In this document: one piece after another, positions 18,016 to 26,476 of the stretch
Layout of the letters: each line of letters opens with the position of its first letter
Position numbering within the stretch: position 1 is the stretch's first letter
DNA from: an uncultured Clostridia bacterium
Lineage (GTDB): Bacteria; Bacillota; Clostridia; Christensenellales; Borkfalkiaceae
Length of the DNA: 64,000 nt
Direction of reading: 5' to 3'
NCBI GenBank assembly: GCA_934271265.1
Contig: CAKQRE010000026.1
Location: 1 to 64,000 of the forward strand
The notes under the pieces: generated by a model
What the model saw: only the letters and a program-made list of their open reading frames with translations
Databases searched by the model: none
Told to the model about the DNA's origin: nothing
Translations under genes and position numbers: made by a program

Positions 18016-18665
18016 GCCACGATCCTGGTTGCGATGCGGTAAACGAGGCGGAAGGTGAGTTCGTAAGGGACTGCGCCGCCGCAGCTCAGCGTTCCGTCGA
18101 TCTGTGTTAAAATGGGGGAACTCGTCACGGTCGCTTCGACCCCGAGAACGTCTTCGATATCGTTATAATAAGGGGTGAACATCGTCATGCCGTCTTTTAC
18201 GGCGCGTTCCTGAAAGGTGATCCGGTACAGGTAAGTGAAACTCGCCTTTTTTTCCTGCTCTGCTTTCTTCAGCGTAGAATCGTTCAGGGAAAGCAGGTCT
18301 TCCGCCGAGGGATAAAGATAATAGGAGACCGCGCCTGTGATACGGGTCGCGGCTTCCGCCTTCATGTCTGCCGCGGTGAACCCGGCAGGTTTGCTCGCTT
18401 TATAATTTTCCGTGTCGATCGTAAGCGTTTTTTCTCCGTTGAAACCGCAGGTCGCGGTGCTTTTGAACAGGGTTTTCTTTCCCCGCATGATCAGGATCGT
18501 CGCGCTTGACGGTTCGTCGTAATCGATTTCACGCAACGCTTCGTATACGGTTTTTGCTTCCGCTTCATAGTCGCCGCGAACCGAATAGTCCGAACTCTTT
18601 CCGCAGGACGGGAAAAGGATCGCCGCAATCAGTACGACGGCAATCGGGATCGATTTCGTTTTCAT
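18012..18665 (-). CDS. hypothetical lipoprotein
   Basis: 217 residues. The start at 18665 is chosen because it gives a proper lipoprotein signal (MKTKSIPIAVVLIAAILFP then Ser-Cys) with GGGAGG and AAAAGGA upstream; the frame opens 29 codons earlier without these. The mature part is mixed alpha/beta with no recognised motif; it has several Thr/Ser-rich strands and one long helix near 125-140. First gene of the group with the Lgt-like protein. Function unknown; surface-anchored by prediction. Confidence 0.75.
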   Translation of the reverse strand: MKTKSIPIAVVLIAAILFPSCGKSSDYSVRGDYEAEAKTVYEALREIDYDEPSSATILIMRGKKTLFKSTATCGFNGEKTLTIDTENYKASKPAGFTAADMKAEAATRITGAVSYYLYPSAEDLLSLNDSTLKKAEQEKKASFTYLYRITFQERAVKDGMTMFTPYYNDIEDVLGVEATVTSSPILTQIDGTLSCGGAVPYELTFRLVYRIATRIVA

Positions 18666-18723
18666 GTCCTTTTCTGTTTCCTCCCGTAAATGTTTATCGT
18701 TTCGTCCGTTAGCTTGCGTCTCT

Positions 18724-18752
18724 ATCATAACAAAGAACCGAAAAAATTTCAA
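18724..18752 (-). promoter_or_regulatory. sigma-A promoter of the lipoprotein/Lgt-like group
   Basis: Minus strand TTGAAA, 17 bases, TATGAT, about 60 bases ahead of the chosen start. Confidence 0.75.
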
Positions 18753-18761
18753 GTATTTTCC

Positions 18762-18790
18762 AAAAAAAAACTCAACCGTTGGTTGAGTTT
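18762..18790 (-). terminator. terminator of the rqcH-yigZ-recX-birA run
   Basis: Minus strand ACTCAACC/GGTTGAGT stem with a 3-base loop, then nine T. Lies 80 bases after birA and just ahead of the next promoter. Confidence 0.9.
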
Positions 18791-18848
18791 GGCGATTCTA
18801 CGGACGGCGAAGTTTTGATTTTATGTTTAATTGTTTTAATAACTCTGC

Positions 18849-18862
18849 GTATAAGCCGATTA
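18849..18862 (+). repeat. 14-mer motif copy (GTATAAGCCGATTA)
   Basis: Intergenic, between birA and its terminator. Confidence 0.7.
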
Positions 18863-18871
18863 TCGCGCGAT

Positions 18872-19537
18872 TTAACGAATTGTGACCTCGCCGGCGGAAA
18901 AAATGCGATTTCCGGATAAAATCAGCCTGCCGTCTTCGGTAAAACCCTCGCAAACGCCGCGGAAAGTTTCTTCTCCCCGCAGAACGCGGATCTCTTTTCC
19001 CAGTATTCCGGAGTGTCCGACGTATTCCTGCGGGTCGTATGTCCTGCCGAGATTGTATAAAAGGGTGGCGGCGACGGTTTGCGGATCATATTCTTTCCCG
19101 GTCAGTTTTTTCACGGAAGTCGCGATGTCGTCAAGCTCGGGCGGGAGTTCGTTGTTCACGTTGACGCCGATCCCCGTGACCGAACGGGCGATCTCGTCGC
19201 CCTCGAACACGTTTTCGATCAGAATGCCGCAAATTTTTTTTCCCTCGACAAAAACGTCGTTCGGCCATTTGATCACGGCGTTCACGCCGAAAGCGGCAAG
19301 GGTGTACACGACGGAAAGCGCGGCGTTTTCCATCAGGCGGAATCCGTCTTTTGCCTTGCACGGGCGGATGCGCAGCAAAGAGAGATAAACGCCCCCCTTT
19401 TTGCTTGCGAACGAACGCCCTTTCGTGCCTTTGCCCGCCGGCTGTTCGTCGGCGATAACGGCGGCGTCCTCTTTCGTCTGAAGTTGTTTTGCATACTCGT
19501 TGGTAGAGGGCAGCGAGTCGAATCGATAGATTTTCAT
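18872..19537 (-). CDS. birA: biotin--[acetyl-CoA-carboxylase] ligase, short form
   Basis: 221 residues. Activates biotin with ATP and attaches it to biotin carrier proteins; cytosolic. It lacks the N-terminal winged helix, so it is a group I enzyme without repressor function. FDSLPSTNEYAKQL opens the domain; the biotinyl-AMP loop appears as AGKGTKGRSF near residue 34-43 in place of GRGRRGR; NAVIKWPNDVFVEGKKICG near 87 is the KWPND catalytic block. CAGGAAAA precedes the ATG. Last gene of the minus-strand run from rqcH. Confidence 0.93.
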   Translation of the reverse strand: MKIYRFDSLPSTNEYAKQLQTKEDAAVIADEQPAGKGTKGRSFASKKGGVYLSLLRIRPCKAKDGFRLMENAALSVVYTLAAFGVNAVIKWPNDVFVEGKKICGILIENVFEGDEIARSVTGIGVNVNNELPPELDDIATSVKKLTGKEYDPQTVAATLLYNLGRTYDPQEYVGHSGILGKEIRVLRGEETFRGVCEGFTEDGRLILSGNRIFSAGEVTIR

Positions 19538-19642
19538 GATTTTTTTCCTGTTTTGTCTTTCCGGCGCGCGGTGTTCGTTGCGGCGGAAAAGTTTGCGTTT
19601 TATACGGGTAAATAATCCCGCGGTTCGGGAGAACGGGGCGGA

Positions 19643-20269
19643 TCAGTAGTCTTCGTCGTCCGACTCGGCGCGGTAATTATCGCTTGTCGCTTTCGCGGTG
19701 TCGTAATCGAATCCTTTCGAGACGAGATAGCGATAGCATTTCGCGGCGTTTTCCCGCGTGCGGTCTTTTCCGCGCATGTATTTTTCGGCAACGCGCGCCG
19801 CGTTCTCCGATTCGTCCTTCAGACTGTCGAGGGCGGTTCCCATGTCTTTTTCGGAAACGCCTTTGCGCATCAACTCAAGTTTTAACAGCCTTTTTCCCTT
19901 GTTCGCGGAATGTGCGCCGACGTAATCTTCGGCATAATTGCTGTCCGAAACGAAATCGTACTCTTTCAGTTTGTTCATCACGTAAGCGATCGTCGCCGGG
20001 AGATATCCCTTGCCCGCAAGGTATTCTCCGATCTGCTTTTCCGTTTTTTTGCTGCGGGCGATAAATCCGAGCGCTTTGTCGAGCGCGCGGCTTCTTTCCG
20101 ATTCTTCCTGAATTTTCTCGAGGCGGTCTTCGTCGATCCCCATCCCGATTTTCAGGCGGTTCCGCATGACCGTTTCGAGTTCCAGTCCGCAGTAATAAGC
20201 GTTGTCGAGAAAGATGCTGCATCTCGTTTTGTTTTTGATCTGTGGTTTGATATCTGTGATCGTCTTCAT
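19643..20269 (-). CDS. recX: RecA regulator RecX
   Basis: 208 residues from the ATG at 20269. RecX binds RecA filaments and modulates recombination. The family pattern is visible: SIFLDNAYYCGLELETV near the start, then three-helix repeats with ALGFIARSKKTEKQIGEYL and DFVSDSNYAEDYVGAH. An in-frame TTG 15 bases upstream has GAGG just before it and would give 213 residues; the ATG directly follows the stop of the upstream gene (TGAAATG), pointing to coupling, so I prefer it with some doubt. Confidence 0.9.
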   Translation of the reverse strand: MKTITDIKPQIKNKTRCSIFLDNAYYCGLELETVMRNRLKIGMGIDEDRLEKIQEESERSRALDKALGFIARSKKTEKQIGEYLAGKGYLPATIAYVMNKLKEYDFVSDSNYAEDYVGAHSANKGKRLLKLELMRKGVSEKDMGTALDSLKDESENAARVAEKYMRGKDRTRENAAKCYRYLVSKGFDYDTAKATSDNYRAESDDEDY

Positions 20270-20270
20270 T

Positions 20271-20891
20271 TCAATATACCGCAAAATCCTCGTTTAATCG
20301 ACTTATAGGAACTTTTCCCGCAAAAAGATCGTTCATGTCCGAATAAAAACGGAAAGATTCTTCCTCGGGGACGGCGAGGGTGATCAGGATCGTTTCTCCG
20401 AAATCGGAAGAAAGGATCTTGTGCCTGAAACTTTCCTTTTTGCTTAAAAAAGCGGAATATCTGTCATAGGGAAGAGTGAGGGAAAAGAGTACGGAAGGGA
20501 CGTGTTCTTCCTTTTCCGAAAGGGCGAGAACGTCCGAAGCGGCGCCGCCGTACGCCCGTACCAGCCCGCCGGCGCCGAGTTTGATCCCGCCGAAATATCT
20601 GGTCACGACGACCGTTGTGTTACAAAGACCTTTTCCTTTGATCGCTTCCAGCATCGGCAGACCCGCCGTTCCCTGCGGCTCGCCGTCGTCGGAATACCGC
20701 GCCACCGAGCCGCACTCCGCGATATAGGCGTAACAGTTGTGCGTGGCGAACGGGTGTTCTTTTTTTACGGAGTCGATAAACGCGCGGGCTTCTTCCTCCG
20801 TTTCCGTTTTCCGGCAGGCGGAGAGAAAGCGGGAACGTTCGATCGTTTTTTCGGTTCGGGTTTCCCCTTTTACGCAAACGTATTCTTTCAA
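20271..20891 (-). CDS. IMPACT/YigZ family protein
   Basis: 206 residues. The TTG at 20891 is chosen as start: GGAAGGAAGG lies about eight bases upstream, it overlaps the rqcH stop (TTGA), and the length fits the family. Conserved blocks: SRFLSACRKTETEEEARAF near 20, HNCYAYI near 48, then SDDGEPQGTAGLPML near 63-77 and VVVTRYFGGIKLGAGGLVRAYGG split around 93-115. Family members bind nucleic acid or the ribosome region in some species, but no activity is settled. Neighbour of rqcH, which also acts at ribosomes. Confidence 0.9.
   Translation of the reverse strand: MKEYVCVKGETRTEKTIERSRFLSACRKTETEEEARAFIDSVKKEHPFATHNCYAYIAECGSVARYSDDGEPQGTAGLPMLEAIKGKGLCNTTVVVTRYFGGIKLGAGGLVRAYGGAASDVLALSEKEEHVPSVLFSLTLPYDRYSAFLSKKESFRHKILSSDFGETILITLAVPEEESFRFYSDMNDLFAGKVPISRLNEDFAVY
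20295..20308 (-). repeat. 14-mer motif copy (CTATAAGTCGATTA)
   Basis: Inside the 3' end of the YigZ-family gene. Confidence 0.6.
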
Positions 20892-22603
20892 TTCTGTTCG
20901 CCTTCCTTCCGTTTCTCGCTCGTTTCCGCGAATTCTTCGTGTGCGCAGGGGGTCACGTAGCACGTTTTATAGTCGGTGTAGATCACGCTGCCGGGCTTTG
21001 CCTGCGGCGGCTTTTTTACGAATTTTTTTAAAGTATAATCGACGGGCACCTTCGTTCCCGATTGCGCGTCGCTGTAATAGGCGCAGATCTCCGCCGCGAT
21101 CTCCGTCACCCGGTCGGGAATAGGCTCGCCCTTCGTTTCCACGATCACGTGCGCCGAATGGTAATCTTTCGTGTGTAGCCACAGATCGTCCTTGAAAGCG
21201 CGCCCCGTCAGTCTGTCGTTCTGCACGTTGTTCTTCCCGCAACGGATCAGATATCCTTCCGCGCGGTATACGCGGTAGGGACTTTCCGCCGTTTCTTTTT
21301 TACGGTATTTCGGCGCCGGCAGGATCCCTGCGGAGATCATCTCGTCTTCGATGTCCTTGAAATCCTCGATATCGCCCGCGCGGTTGATCTCGAGAAGAAC
21401 GCTTTTCAGATAGGCGAGTTCCTTTTCCGTCTGCTCTTTCTGCGGAACAAGGATCTCGAGCGTGCGTTTTTCCTTTGCGTATTTTTTAAAGTATTTCTGC
21501 GCGTTCGCGTTCGGGGTGAGGTTTTTATCGAGTGCGACGGCGATCGGTTTATAGCCGTCGTAATAATTCTCGAGCGTCACTTCGGAAACGCCTTTTTGCA
21601 CGCGGTAAAGATTTGCGGTCAGAAGTTCTCCTTTTAACCGGAGCGTTTCGGCGTCTCCCGCCTGAAGGATCTTTTCCGTTTCGCCCTGTAACTTTTTCGT
21701 CAGCTTTTTGATCAGTCCGTTCGCCTTTCCGAGAAGAGCCGTCTGCCGCAGAAGAAAGGCTTTGTTCCTCTCTTTATTGTCGAAGAAGTTCATTTCTCCC
21801 TGCCAGACGGCGTCGAAATGCCTTTTTACCCCTGTGATCGTGCGGTAATCGGTCACGTAAAAATCTCTCTGTTTGCCTTCGCCGGCAACGTTCGGATAAA
21901 GGGGCGGAGAAAGAAGAAACGCCTGCGCACCTTCGTAAAGGTCTTCCGCCGAGCTTTTTCCTTCCAGACGGGAAGCGAGTTCGTTTGCCGTGGGAAAGGA
22001 GAGCCCCTTTATGTTCTCGAACAGAAACCGCGCGAGATCGACCCCTTCGCGATAGGCGGATAATCGGCTTATAGCTTCCTGTTTATTCAGAATATCGGCT
22101 TTGTCCTGAGACTTCGGCAGCACGTAATCCGCTCCTGCGAGGGTAAGGCGGGTGGTCGCGACGTCGAGGGGGGCGTTCTTCAGGCATCCGAGAATTTTTC
22201 CGTTTTCGGTGAGGATCAGGTTGGAATATTTCCCCATGATCTCGTGATAAAGCACCTTTTTTACCTTTTCGCGGAAGTCGTTCCGTCCGGTAAAGGTCAG
22301 TTTCGCGATGCGCTCGGATCCGACGAGCTCGATCGATTCGAGCACGCTGCCGAGAAGGTGTTTGCGCAGCAGCATGCAAAAACCGGGCGCCGTTTTCGGG
22401 TTCGGTTTTTCGTTTTCCGTAAAGGAAATTCTGCAGTTTTCGGCATTGGAAGAAAGCACGAGTACTTTCGCCCCGAGGGAAGAATAAGTGAGAAGATATA
22501 CGTCGTCCCGGTCGGGCTGAGAAACGCGGTTGATTTTCGCCCCGGAGAGAAGAGAGGCGAGCTCCGCGATCTCGGCGCGTAAGGTAAATGCGTCCTGCGG
22601 CAT
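20888..22603 (-). CDS. rqcH: ribosome quality control protein RqcH (NFACT family)
   Basis: 571 residues from the ATG at 22603, which has AAAGGGG nine bases upstream; the frame extends 53 codons further up, through the promoter, and that part is not used. RqcH binds obstructed 50S subunits and, with RqcP, adds C-terminal alanine tails that mark stalled chains for ClpXP. Layout: NFACT-N about 1-200, helical and coiled-coil middle about 280-420, NFACT-R about 440-540 (RCGKNNVQNDRLTGRAF and DLWLHTKDYHSAHVIVE). The tRNA-binding Asp97-Arg98 pair of the family reads Glu97-Arg98 here (GSERIAKL). First gene of the run with yigZ, recX and birA. Confidence 0.93.
   Translation of the reverse strand: MPQDAFTLRAEIAELASLLSGAKINRVSQPDRDDVYLLTYSSLGAKVLVLSSNAENCRISFTENEKPNPKTAPGFCMLLRKHLLGSVLESIELVGSERIAKLTFTGRNDFREKVKKVLYHEIMGKYSNLILTENGKILGCLKNAPLDVATTRLTLAGADYVLPKSQDKADILNKQEAISRLSAYREGVDLARFLFENIKGLSFPTANELASRLEGKSSAEDLYEGAQAFLLSPPLYPNVAGEGKQRDFYVTDYRTITGVKRHFDAVWQGEMNFFDNKERNKAFLLRQTALLGKANGLIKKLTKKLQGETEKILQAGDAETLRLKGELLTANLYRVQKGVSEVTLENYYDGYKPIAVALDKNLTPNANAQKYFKKYAKEKRTLEILVPQKEQTEKELAYLKSVLLEINRAGDIEDFKDIEDEMISAGILPAPKYRKKETAESPYRVYRAEGYLIRCGKNNVQNDRLTGRAFKDDLWLHTKDYHSAHVIVETKGEPIPDRVTEIAAEICAYYSDAQSGTKVPVDYTLKKFVKKPPQAKPGSVIYTDYKTCYVTPCAHEEFAETSEKRKEGEQN
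22061..22074 (-). repeat. 14-mer motif copy (CTATAAGCCGATTA)
   Basis: Inside rqcH. Confidence 0.6.
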
Positions 22604-22709
22604 GATGAAAACCCCTTTGGACCGATCGGACGGATCCCTTCCGGAGAAAAAAGCGGAAGCTTTCGGCGGAATAGGGAAATTTGTCCGATTAGGTGATATT
22701 TCTATGAAG

Positions 22710-22738
22710 ATTATATACAAAAAAACGGAAAAAGTAAA
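22710..22738 (-). promoter_or_regulatory. probable promoter of rqcH
   Basis: Minus strand TATAAT with a weak -35 (TTTACT) 17 bases upstream. Confidence 0.45.
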
Positions 22739-22756
22739 ATTTATAGACCTAAAAAT

Positions 22757-22785
22757 TTGCAAATTCCGTTAAAATATGTTAAAAT
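22757..22785 (+). promoter_or_regulatory. sigma-A promoter of tig
   Basis: TTGCAA, 17 bases, TAAAAT; back to back with the rqcH promoter. No CIRCE or CtsR-type heat-shock operator was seen. Confidence 0.75.
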
Positions 22786-22818
22786 AGCATGCGACAAACC
22801 AAACGCAGGAGAGTTTTT

Positions 22819-24105
22819 ATGAAATACAAGTTTGAAAACGGCGAAAAAAGCACCGTTAAAGTTACGATCACCCTCACCGCAACCGAGTGGAACGACGCGC
22901 AGAATAAGGCATACGAAAGAACGAAGGGCAAATATTCTCTTCCCGGTTTCCGCAAAGGGCACGTACCCAAGCATTTGCTTGAACAGACTTACGGCAAAGG
23001 CATTTTCTATGAGGATGCCATCAACGACGCTTTCTCGAAGTATTATTACGACGTTCTCGAAAAAGAACCTTCCATCGAACCGGTCGACAGACCCGACGTT
23101 GCGATCGACAAGATCGACGATAAGGGCTTGACCATGACGGCGACCGTTCCCGTGAAGCCCGAAGTGAAGATCGGCGCGTACAAGGGAATAAAGATCGGAA
23201 AAGTTGAGTATAATGTTAAGGACGAAGACGTGGAAAACGAAGTCGAAAGACTTCTGAAACAGCATGCGACCGACGTGGAAGTGACCGACAGAGCCGCGAA
23301 AGACGGCGACGAAACGGTTATCGACTACAGCGGTTCGATCGACGGAAAGAAGTTCGACGGCGGCACGGCGGAAAACCAGAACCTTACTCTCGGCAGCGGT
23401 ATGTTTATCCCCGGGTTCGAAGAACAGGTCGTCGGAATGAAGATCGGCGAAACGAAGGACGTGAACGTCAAGTTCCCCGATGATTACGGCGCTGCGGAAC
23501 TGAAAGGGAAAGACGCGGTGTTTACCGTGACCCTTCACGCGATCAAAGAAAAGAAACTTCCCGAACTGACCGACGAATTCGTGAAGGAAAAGACGGGCAG
23601 CGAAACGGTGGAAGCATACAAGGCGTCCGTCCGCGAGAGACTGGAAAAGAGCAACGCGCAGAGAGCGGAGAGAGAAACGGAGGACAAACTCGTGAAGGCG
23701 ATCTCCGACACGACGGAAGTCGAGATCCCGGATGCTCTCATCGAAAAACAGATCGACAACATGGTGCAGGAAATGTCTTACCGCATGATGTACCAGGGGC
23801 TTAAGCTCGAAGATTATCTGAAGTACACCAACCAGACAATGGAGGCTTACAGAGAGACCTTCAAAGATAAGGCGAAAGATCAGGTGAAAACGCAGCTGAT
23901 CATCGATAAGATCATTACCGACGAAAAGCTGGAAGCCACCGAAGAAGAGATCGACGCGAAGATCGCCGAACAGGCGGCAAACGCGAAAGAAGACCTCGAA
24001 AAATACAAGAAGTCCGTCAACGACCGTCAGAAGAGCTATATCGAAAACGGCATCGTGATCGATAAACTCTTCAAGTTCCTGAAGGAGAACAACGAGATCG
24101 CGTAA
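22819..24105 (+). CDS. tig: trigger factor
   Basis: 428 residues from the ATG at 22819 (AGGAGAG six bases upstream; the frame opens ten codons earlier without support). Ribosome-bound chaperone with peptidyl-prolyl isomerase activity that meets nascent chains at the exit tunnel. The ribosome-docking signature GFRKGHVP lies near residue 43; the FKBP-type domain runs about 150-240 (GDETVIDYSGSIDGKKFDGG, MFIPGFEEQVVGMKIGE); the C-terminal helical arms follow. Head of the conserved tig-clpP-clpX order. Confidence 0.97.
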   Translation: MKYKFENGEKSTVKVTITLTATEWNDAQNKAYERTKGKYSLPGFRKGHVPKHLLEQTYGKGIFYEDAINDAFSKYYYDVLEKEPSIEPVDRPDVAIDKIDDKGLTMTATVPVKPEVKIGAYKGIKIGKVEYNVKDEDVENEVERLLKQHATDVEVTDRAAKDGDETVIDYSGSIDGKKFDGGTAENQNLTLGSGMFIPGFEEQVVGMKIGETKDVNVKFPDDYGAAELKGKDAVFTVTLHAIKEKKLPELTDEFVKEKTGSETVEAYKASVRERLEKSNAQRAERETEDKLVKAISDTTEVEIPDALIEKQIDNMVQEMSYRMMYQGLKLEDYLKYTNQTMEAYRETFKDKAKDQVKTQLIIDKIITDEKLEATEEEIDAKIAEQAANAKEDLEKYKKSVNDRQKSYIENGIVIDKLFKFLKENNEIA

Positions 24106-24188
24106 GCAACGCACGGCGTCGGCGCGACGCTTTGGTTCGTCCGGCGGATCCGGATTCTTTCTCCGCCGAGCGAAAAACGAAACTTCCT

Positions 24189-24217
24189 CGCCCCGCGAAA
24201 CCTTCTTCCGCGGGGCG
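24189..24217. other. GC-rich hairpin after tig
   Basis: CGCCCCGCG/CGCGGGGCG, nine perfect pairs with an 11-base loop, but no T-run follows, so a factor-independent terminator is uncertain; it could protect or attenuate the tig-clpP transcript. Confidence 0.6.
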
Positions 24218-24225
24218 TTGCATCT

Positions 24226-24261
24226 ATGCCGGGCAAGGTTCGTATGATTCTTGCCCGGCAT
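24226..24261. repeat. REP-like inverted repeat, type A
   Basis: ATGCCGGGCAAG, 12 bases, CTTGCCCGGCAT: perfect 12-base arms. Best-preserved member of the family also seen at 15252 and 45067. Confidence 0.85.
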
Positions 24262-24353
24262 AGCCGCGAGGATAGCGTGAAACCGCAACCGGAACGGTTT
24301 TTTCCGGAAAACGGACGAAAGAGGGGAGAAAAAATCAATCAAGGAGGCGCAAC

Positions 24354-24935
24354 GTGGCACTCATACCCATGGTCGTGGAGCAGACGGACAGAGGCGAACG
24401 CTCGTACGACATTTATTCCAAACTTTTAGAAGAAAGGATCATTTTTATCACGGGCGAGATCGAGGACGCGATGGCAAACACCGTAGTCGCGCAGCTTTTG
24501 TATCTCGAAGCCAAAGATTCTTCAAAGGATATCGATATCTATATCAACAGCCCGGGCGGCAGCGTGACGGCGGGGCTTGCGATCTTCGATACGATGAATT
24601 TCATCAAATGCGACGTAAAGACGATCTGCGTCGGCATGGCGGCAAGCATGGGAGCTTTCCTGCTTTCCAGCGGAACGAAAGGAAAGCGTTTTGCCCTTCC
24701 TTCGAGCGAGATCATGATCCATCAGCCTCTCGGGGGCGCGCAGGGACAGGCGAGCGATATTAAAATTCAGGCGGAACATATCCTGAAACTGAAAAAGAAA
24801 CTCAATACGGTGCTCGCGCAAAACACCGGAAAGCCGCTTGACGTGATCGAAAAGGATACCGACAGAGATAACTATCTTTCTGCCGAAGAAGCCTTGCGTT
24901 ACGGACTGATCGACAAAATTTTCTATAACCGGTAA
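24354..24935 (+). CDS. clpP: ATP-dependent Clp protease proteolytic subunit
   Basis: 193 residues. Serine protease of the ClpXP/ClpAP-type complexes, forming a 14-subunit barrel. The catalytic triad is visible: Ser98 in GMAASMGAF, His123 in IMIHQPLGGAQG, Asp172 in DTDRDNYLSAEEA. The start is GTG with AAGGAGG six bases upstream; no ATG fits. Directly followed by clpX (27 bases), so ClpXP is made as a unit. Confidence 0.98.
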   Translation: MALIPMVVEQTDRGERSYDIYSKLLEERIIFITGEIEDAMANTVVAQLLYLEAKDSSKDIDIYINSPGGSVTAGLAIFDTMNFIKCDVKTICVGMAASMGAFLLSSGTKGKRFALPSSEIMIHQPLGGAQGQASDIKIQAEHILKLKKKLNTVLAQNTGKPLDVIEKDTDRDNYLSAEEALRYGLIDKIFYNR

Positions 24936-24962
24936 GAACGGGGATAAGGAGTAAGAAAGTAA

Positions 24963-26222
24963 ATGCCAAACAACGATAACAACGGCAATCATAAAGACGG
25001 GCTTTTCTGCTCTTTCTGCGGAAAGCCGAAAGAGCTTGCCAAGCGGCTGATCGCGGGGCCGAACGGGGTTTATATCTGCGACGAATGCATCGATATCTGC
25101 AAAGACGTGCTTCGTCAGGACGAGGAAAAAGATTCCGTTCCCGAAACGGTGAAACTTCTGAAACCGCACGAGATCAAAGCCGAGCTCGATAAATACATCG
25201 TCGGGCAGGACAAGGCGAAAAAAGTTCTTTCCGTTGCCGTATATAACCATTATAAAAGAATCAATTACGCGGCGAAGCAGGGGAAAAAGGACGATACGGA
25301 GATCGAAAAGAGCAATATTCTGCTTCTGGGACCTACCGGTTGCGGAAAAACGCTCCTTGCGAGAACGCTTGCGAAGATCCTTGACGTGCCTTTCGCCGTC
25401 GCGGACGCCACTACGCTTACCGAAGCGGGCTACGTCGGCGAGGACGTTGAAAATATCCTTTTAAAACTCATTCAGAACGCCGATTACGATATCGAACGCG
25501 CCCAGCGCGGCATCGTATATATCGACGAGATCGATAAGATCGCCAGAAAGAGCGAAAACGTTTCCATCACGCGCGACGTCAGCGGCGAAGGGGTGCAGCA
25601 GGCTCTTCTGAAGATCATCGAATCGACGGTGGCTTCCGTACCCCCGCAGGGCGGCAGAAAACACCCCCAGCAGGAATTTATCCGCATCGACACTACGAAC
25701 ATTCTGTTTATCTGCGGCGGCGCGTTCGTCGGATTGGATAAGATCGTGGATAAGCGGAAGGATCATTCCTCGCTCGGTTTCGGCGGACTGTTAAAGTCGG
25801 ATAACGATATGGGAGATAAATATTATGCGGACGAAATTCAGCCGCAGGATCTCACGAAATTCGGTCTGATCCCCGAGTTCGTGGGCAGAATGCCCATCGT
25901 GGTAGGACTTCACCCGCTCGACGAAGACGCGCTTGTTTCCATTATGACCGAGCCGAAAAACGCGATCGTGAAACAGTATCGCAAACTCGTGGGGCTGGAT
26001 AACGTGGAACTTGTCGTTACGGAAGACGCGGTGAGAGAGGTCGCGAGAAAAGCCATCGCTCTGAAAACGGGCGCGAGAGGACTTCGTACCATTTTCGAGA
26101 ATCTGATGCTTGACGCCATGTATGACGTTCCGTCCGAAGACGACGTTGAAAAAATCGTGATCGACGGCGACGTGGTTGCGGGCAGAAAAGCCCCCGAAAT
26201 CGTGAAGAAACAGATTGCCTGA
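24963..26222 (+). CDS. clpX: ATP-dependent Clp protease ATP-binding subunit ClpX
   Basis: 419 residues, full length. AAA+ unfoldase that feeds ClpP. An N-terminal zinc-binding domain has the four cysteines CSFC and CDEC (near 16-19 and 38-41); Walker A GPTGCGKT near 121; Walker B IVYIDEIDKI near 182; pore-loop/sensor region RDVSGEGVQQALLK; sensor 2 GARGLRTIFE near 370. AAGGAG precedes the ATG by about ten bases. Ends the tig-clpP-clpX unit. Confidence 0.98.
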   Translation: MPNNDNNGNHKDGLFCSFCGKPKELAKRLIAGPNGVYICDECIDICKDVLRQDEEKDSVPETVKLLKPHEIKAELDKYIVGQDKAKKVLSVAVYNHYKRINYAAKQGKKDDTEIEKSNILLLGPTGCGKTLLARTLAKILDVPFAVADATTLTEAGYVGEDVENILLKLIQNADYDIERAQRGIVYIDEIDKIARKSENVSITRDVSGEGVQQALLKIIESTVASVPPQGGRKHPQQEFIRIDTTNILFICGGAFVGLDKIVDKRKDHSSLGFGGLLKSDNDMGDKYYADEIQPQDLTKFGLIPEFVGRMPIVVGLHPLDEDALVSIMTEPKNAIVKQYRKLVGLDNVELVVTEDAVREVARKAIALKTGARGLRTIFENLMLDAMYDVPSEDDVEKIVIDGDVVAGRKAPEIVKKQIA

Positions 26223-26260
26223 CGGATCGGGTTTTCCCGTAAGCCGTCCGTAAAATACAG

Positions 26261-26295
26261 AAAGCGATCCCTCCGGAAGAGCGGGTCGCTTTTTT
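26261..26295 (+). terminator. Rho-independent terminator of clpX
   Basis: AAGCGATCC/GGGTCGCTT stem (one G-T), 13-base loop, T-run. 39 bases after clpX. Confidence 0.9.
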
Positions 26296-26356
26296 CTGCG
26301 GAAAAAAAGGGGAAATGTAAAACTTTTGTAAACCGCTACGGACGGAGAGGTTTTTC

Positions 26357-26385
26357 TTGCTTAAGTTGCGGCGATATGCTAAAAT
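26357..26385 (+). promoter_or_regulatory. sigma-A promoter of the HAD-MATE pair
   Basis: TTGCTT, 17 bases, TAAAAT. Confidence 0.7.
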
Positions 26386-26476
26386 AAAAGAGTTGGAAAA
26401 ATAAATCCGCAAATACAAGGGCTGTTTTGTACCGCCGCTTGCGGGCGGCTCGAAAAACGGACTTTCGGAGAAAGGT

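Noticed and set aside
22741..24360. 539-codon minus-strand frame opposite tig
   Set aside because: Antisense shadow of tig; tig has full family motifs, promoter and ribosome site.
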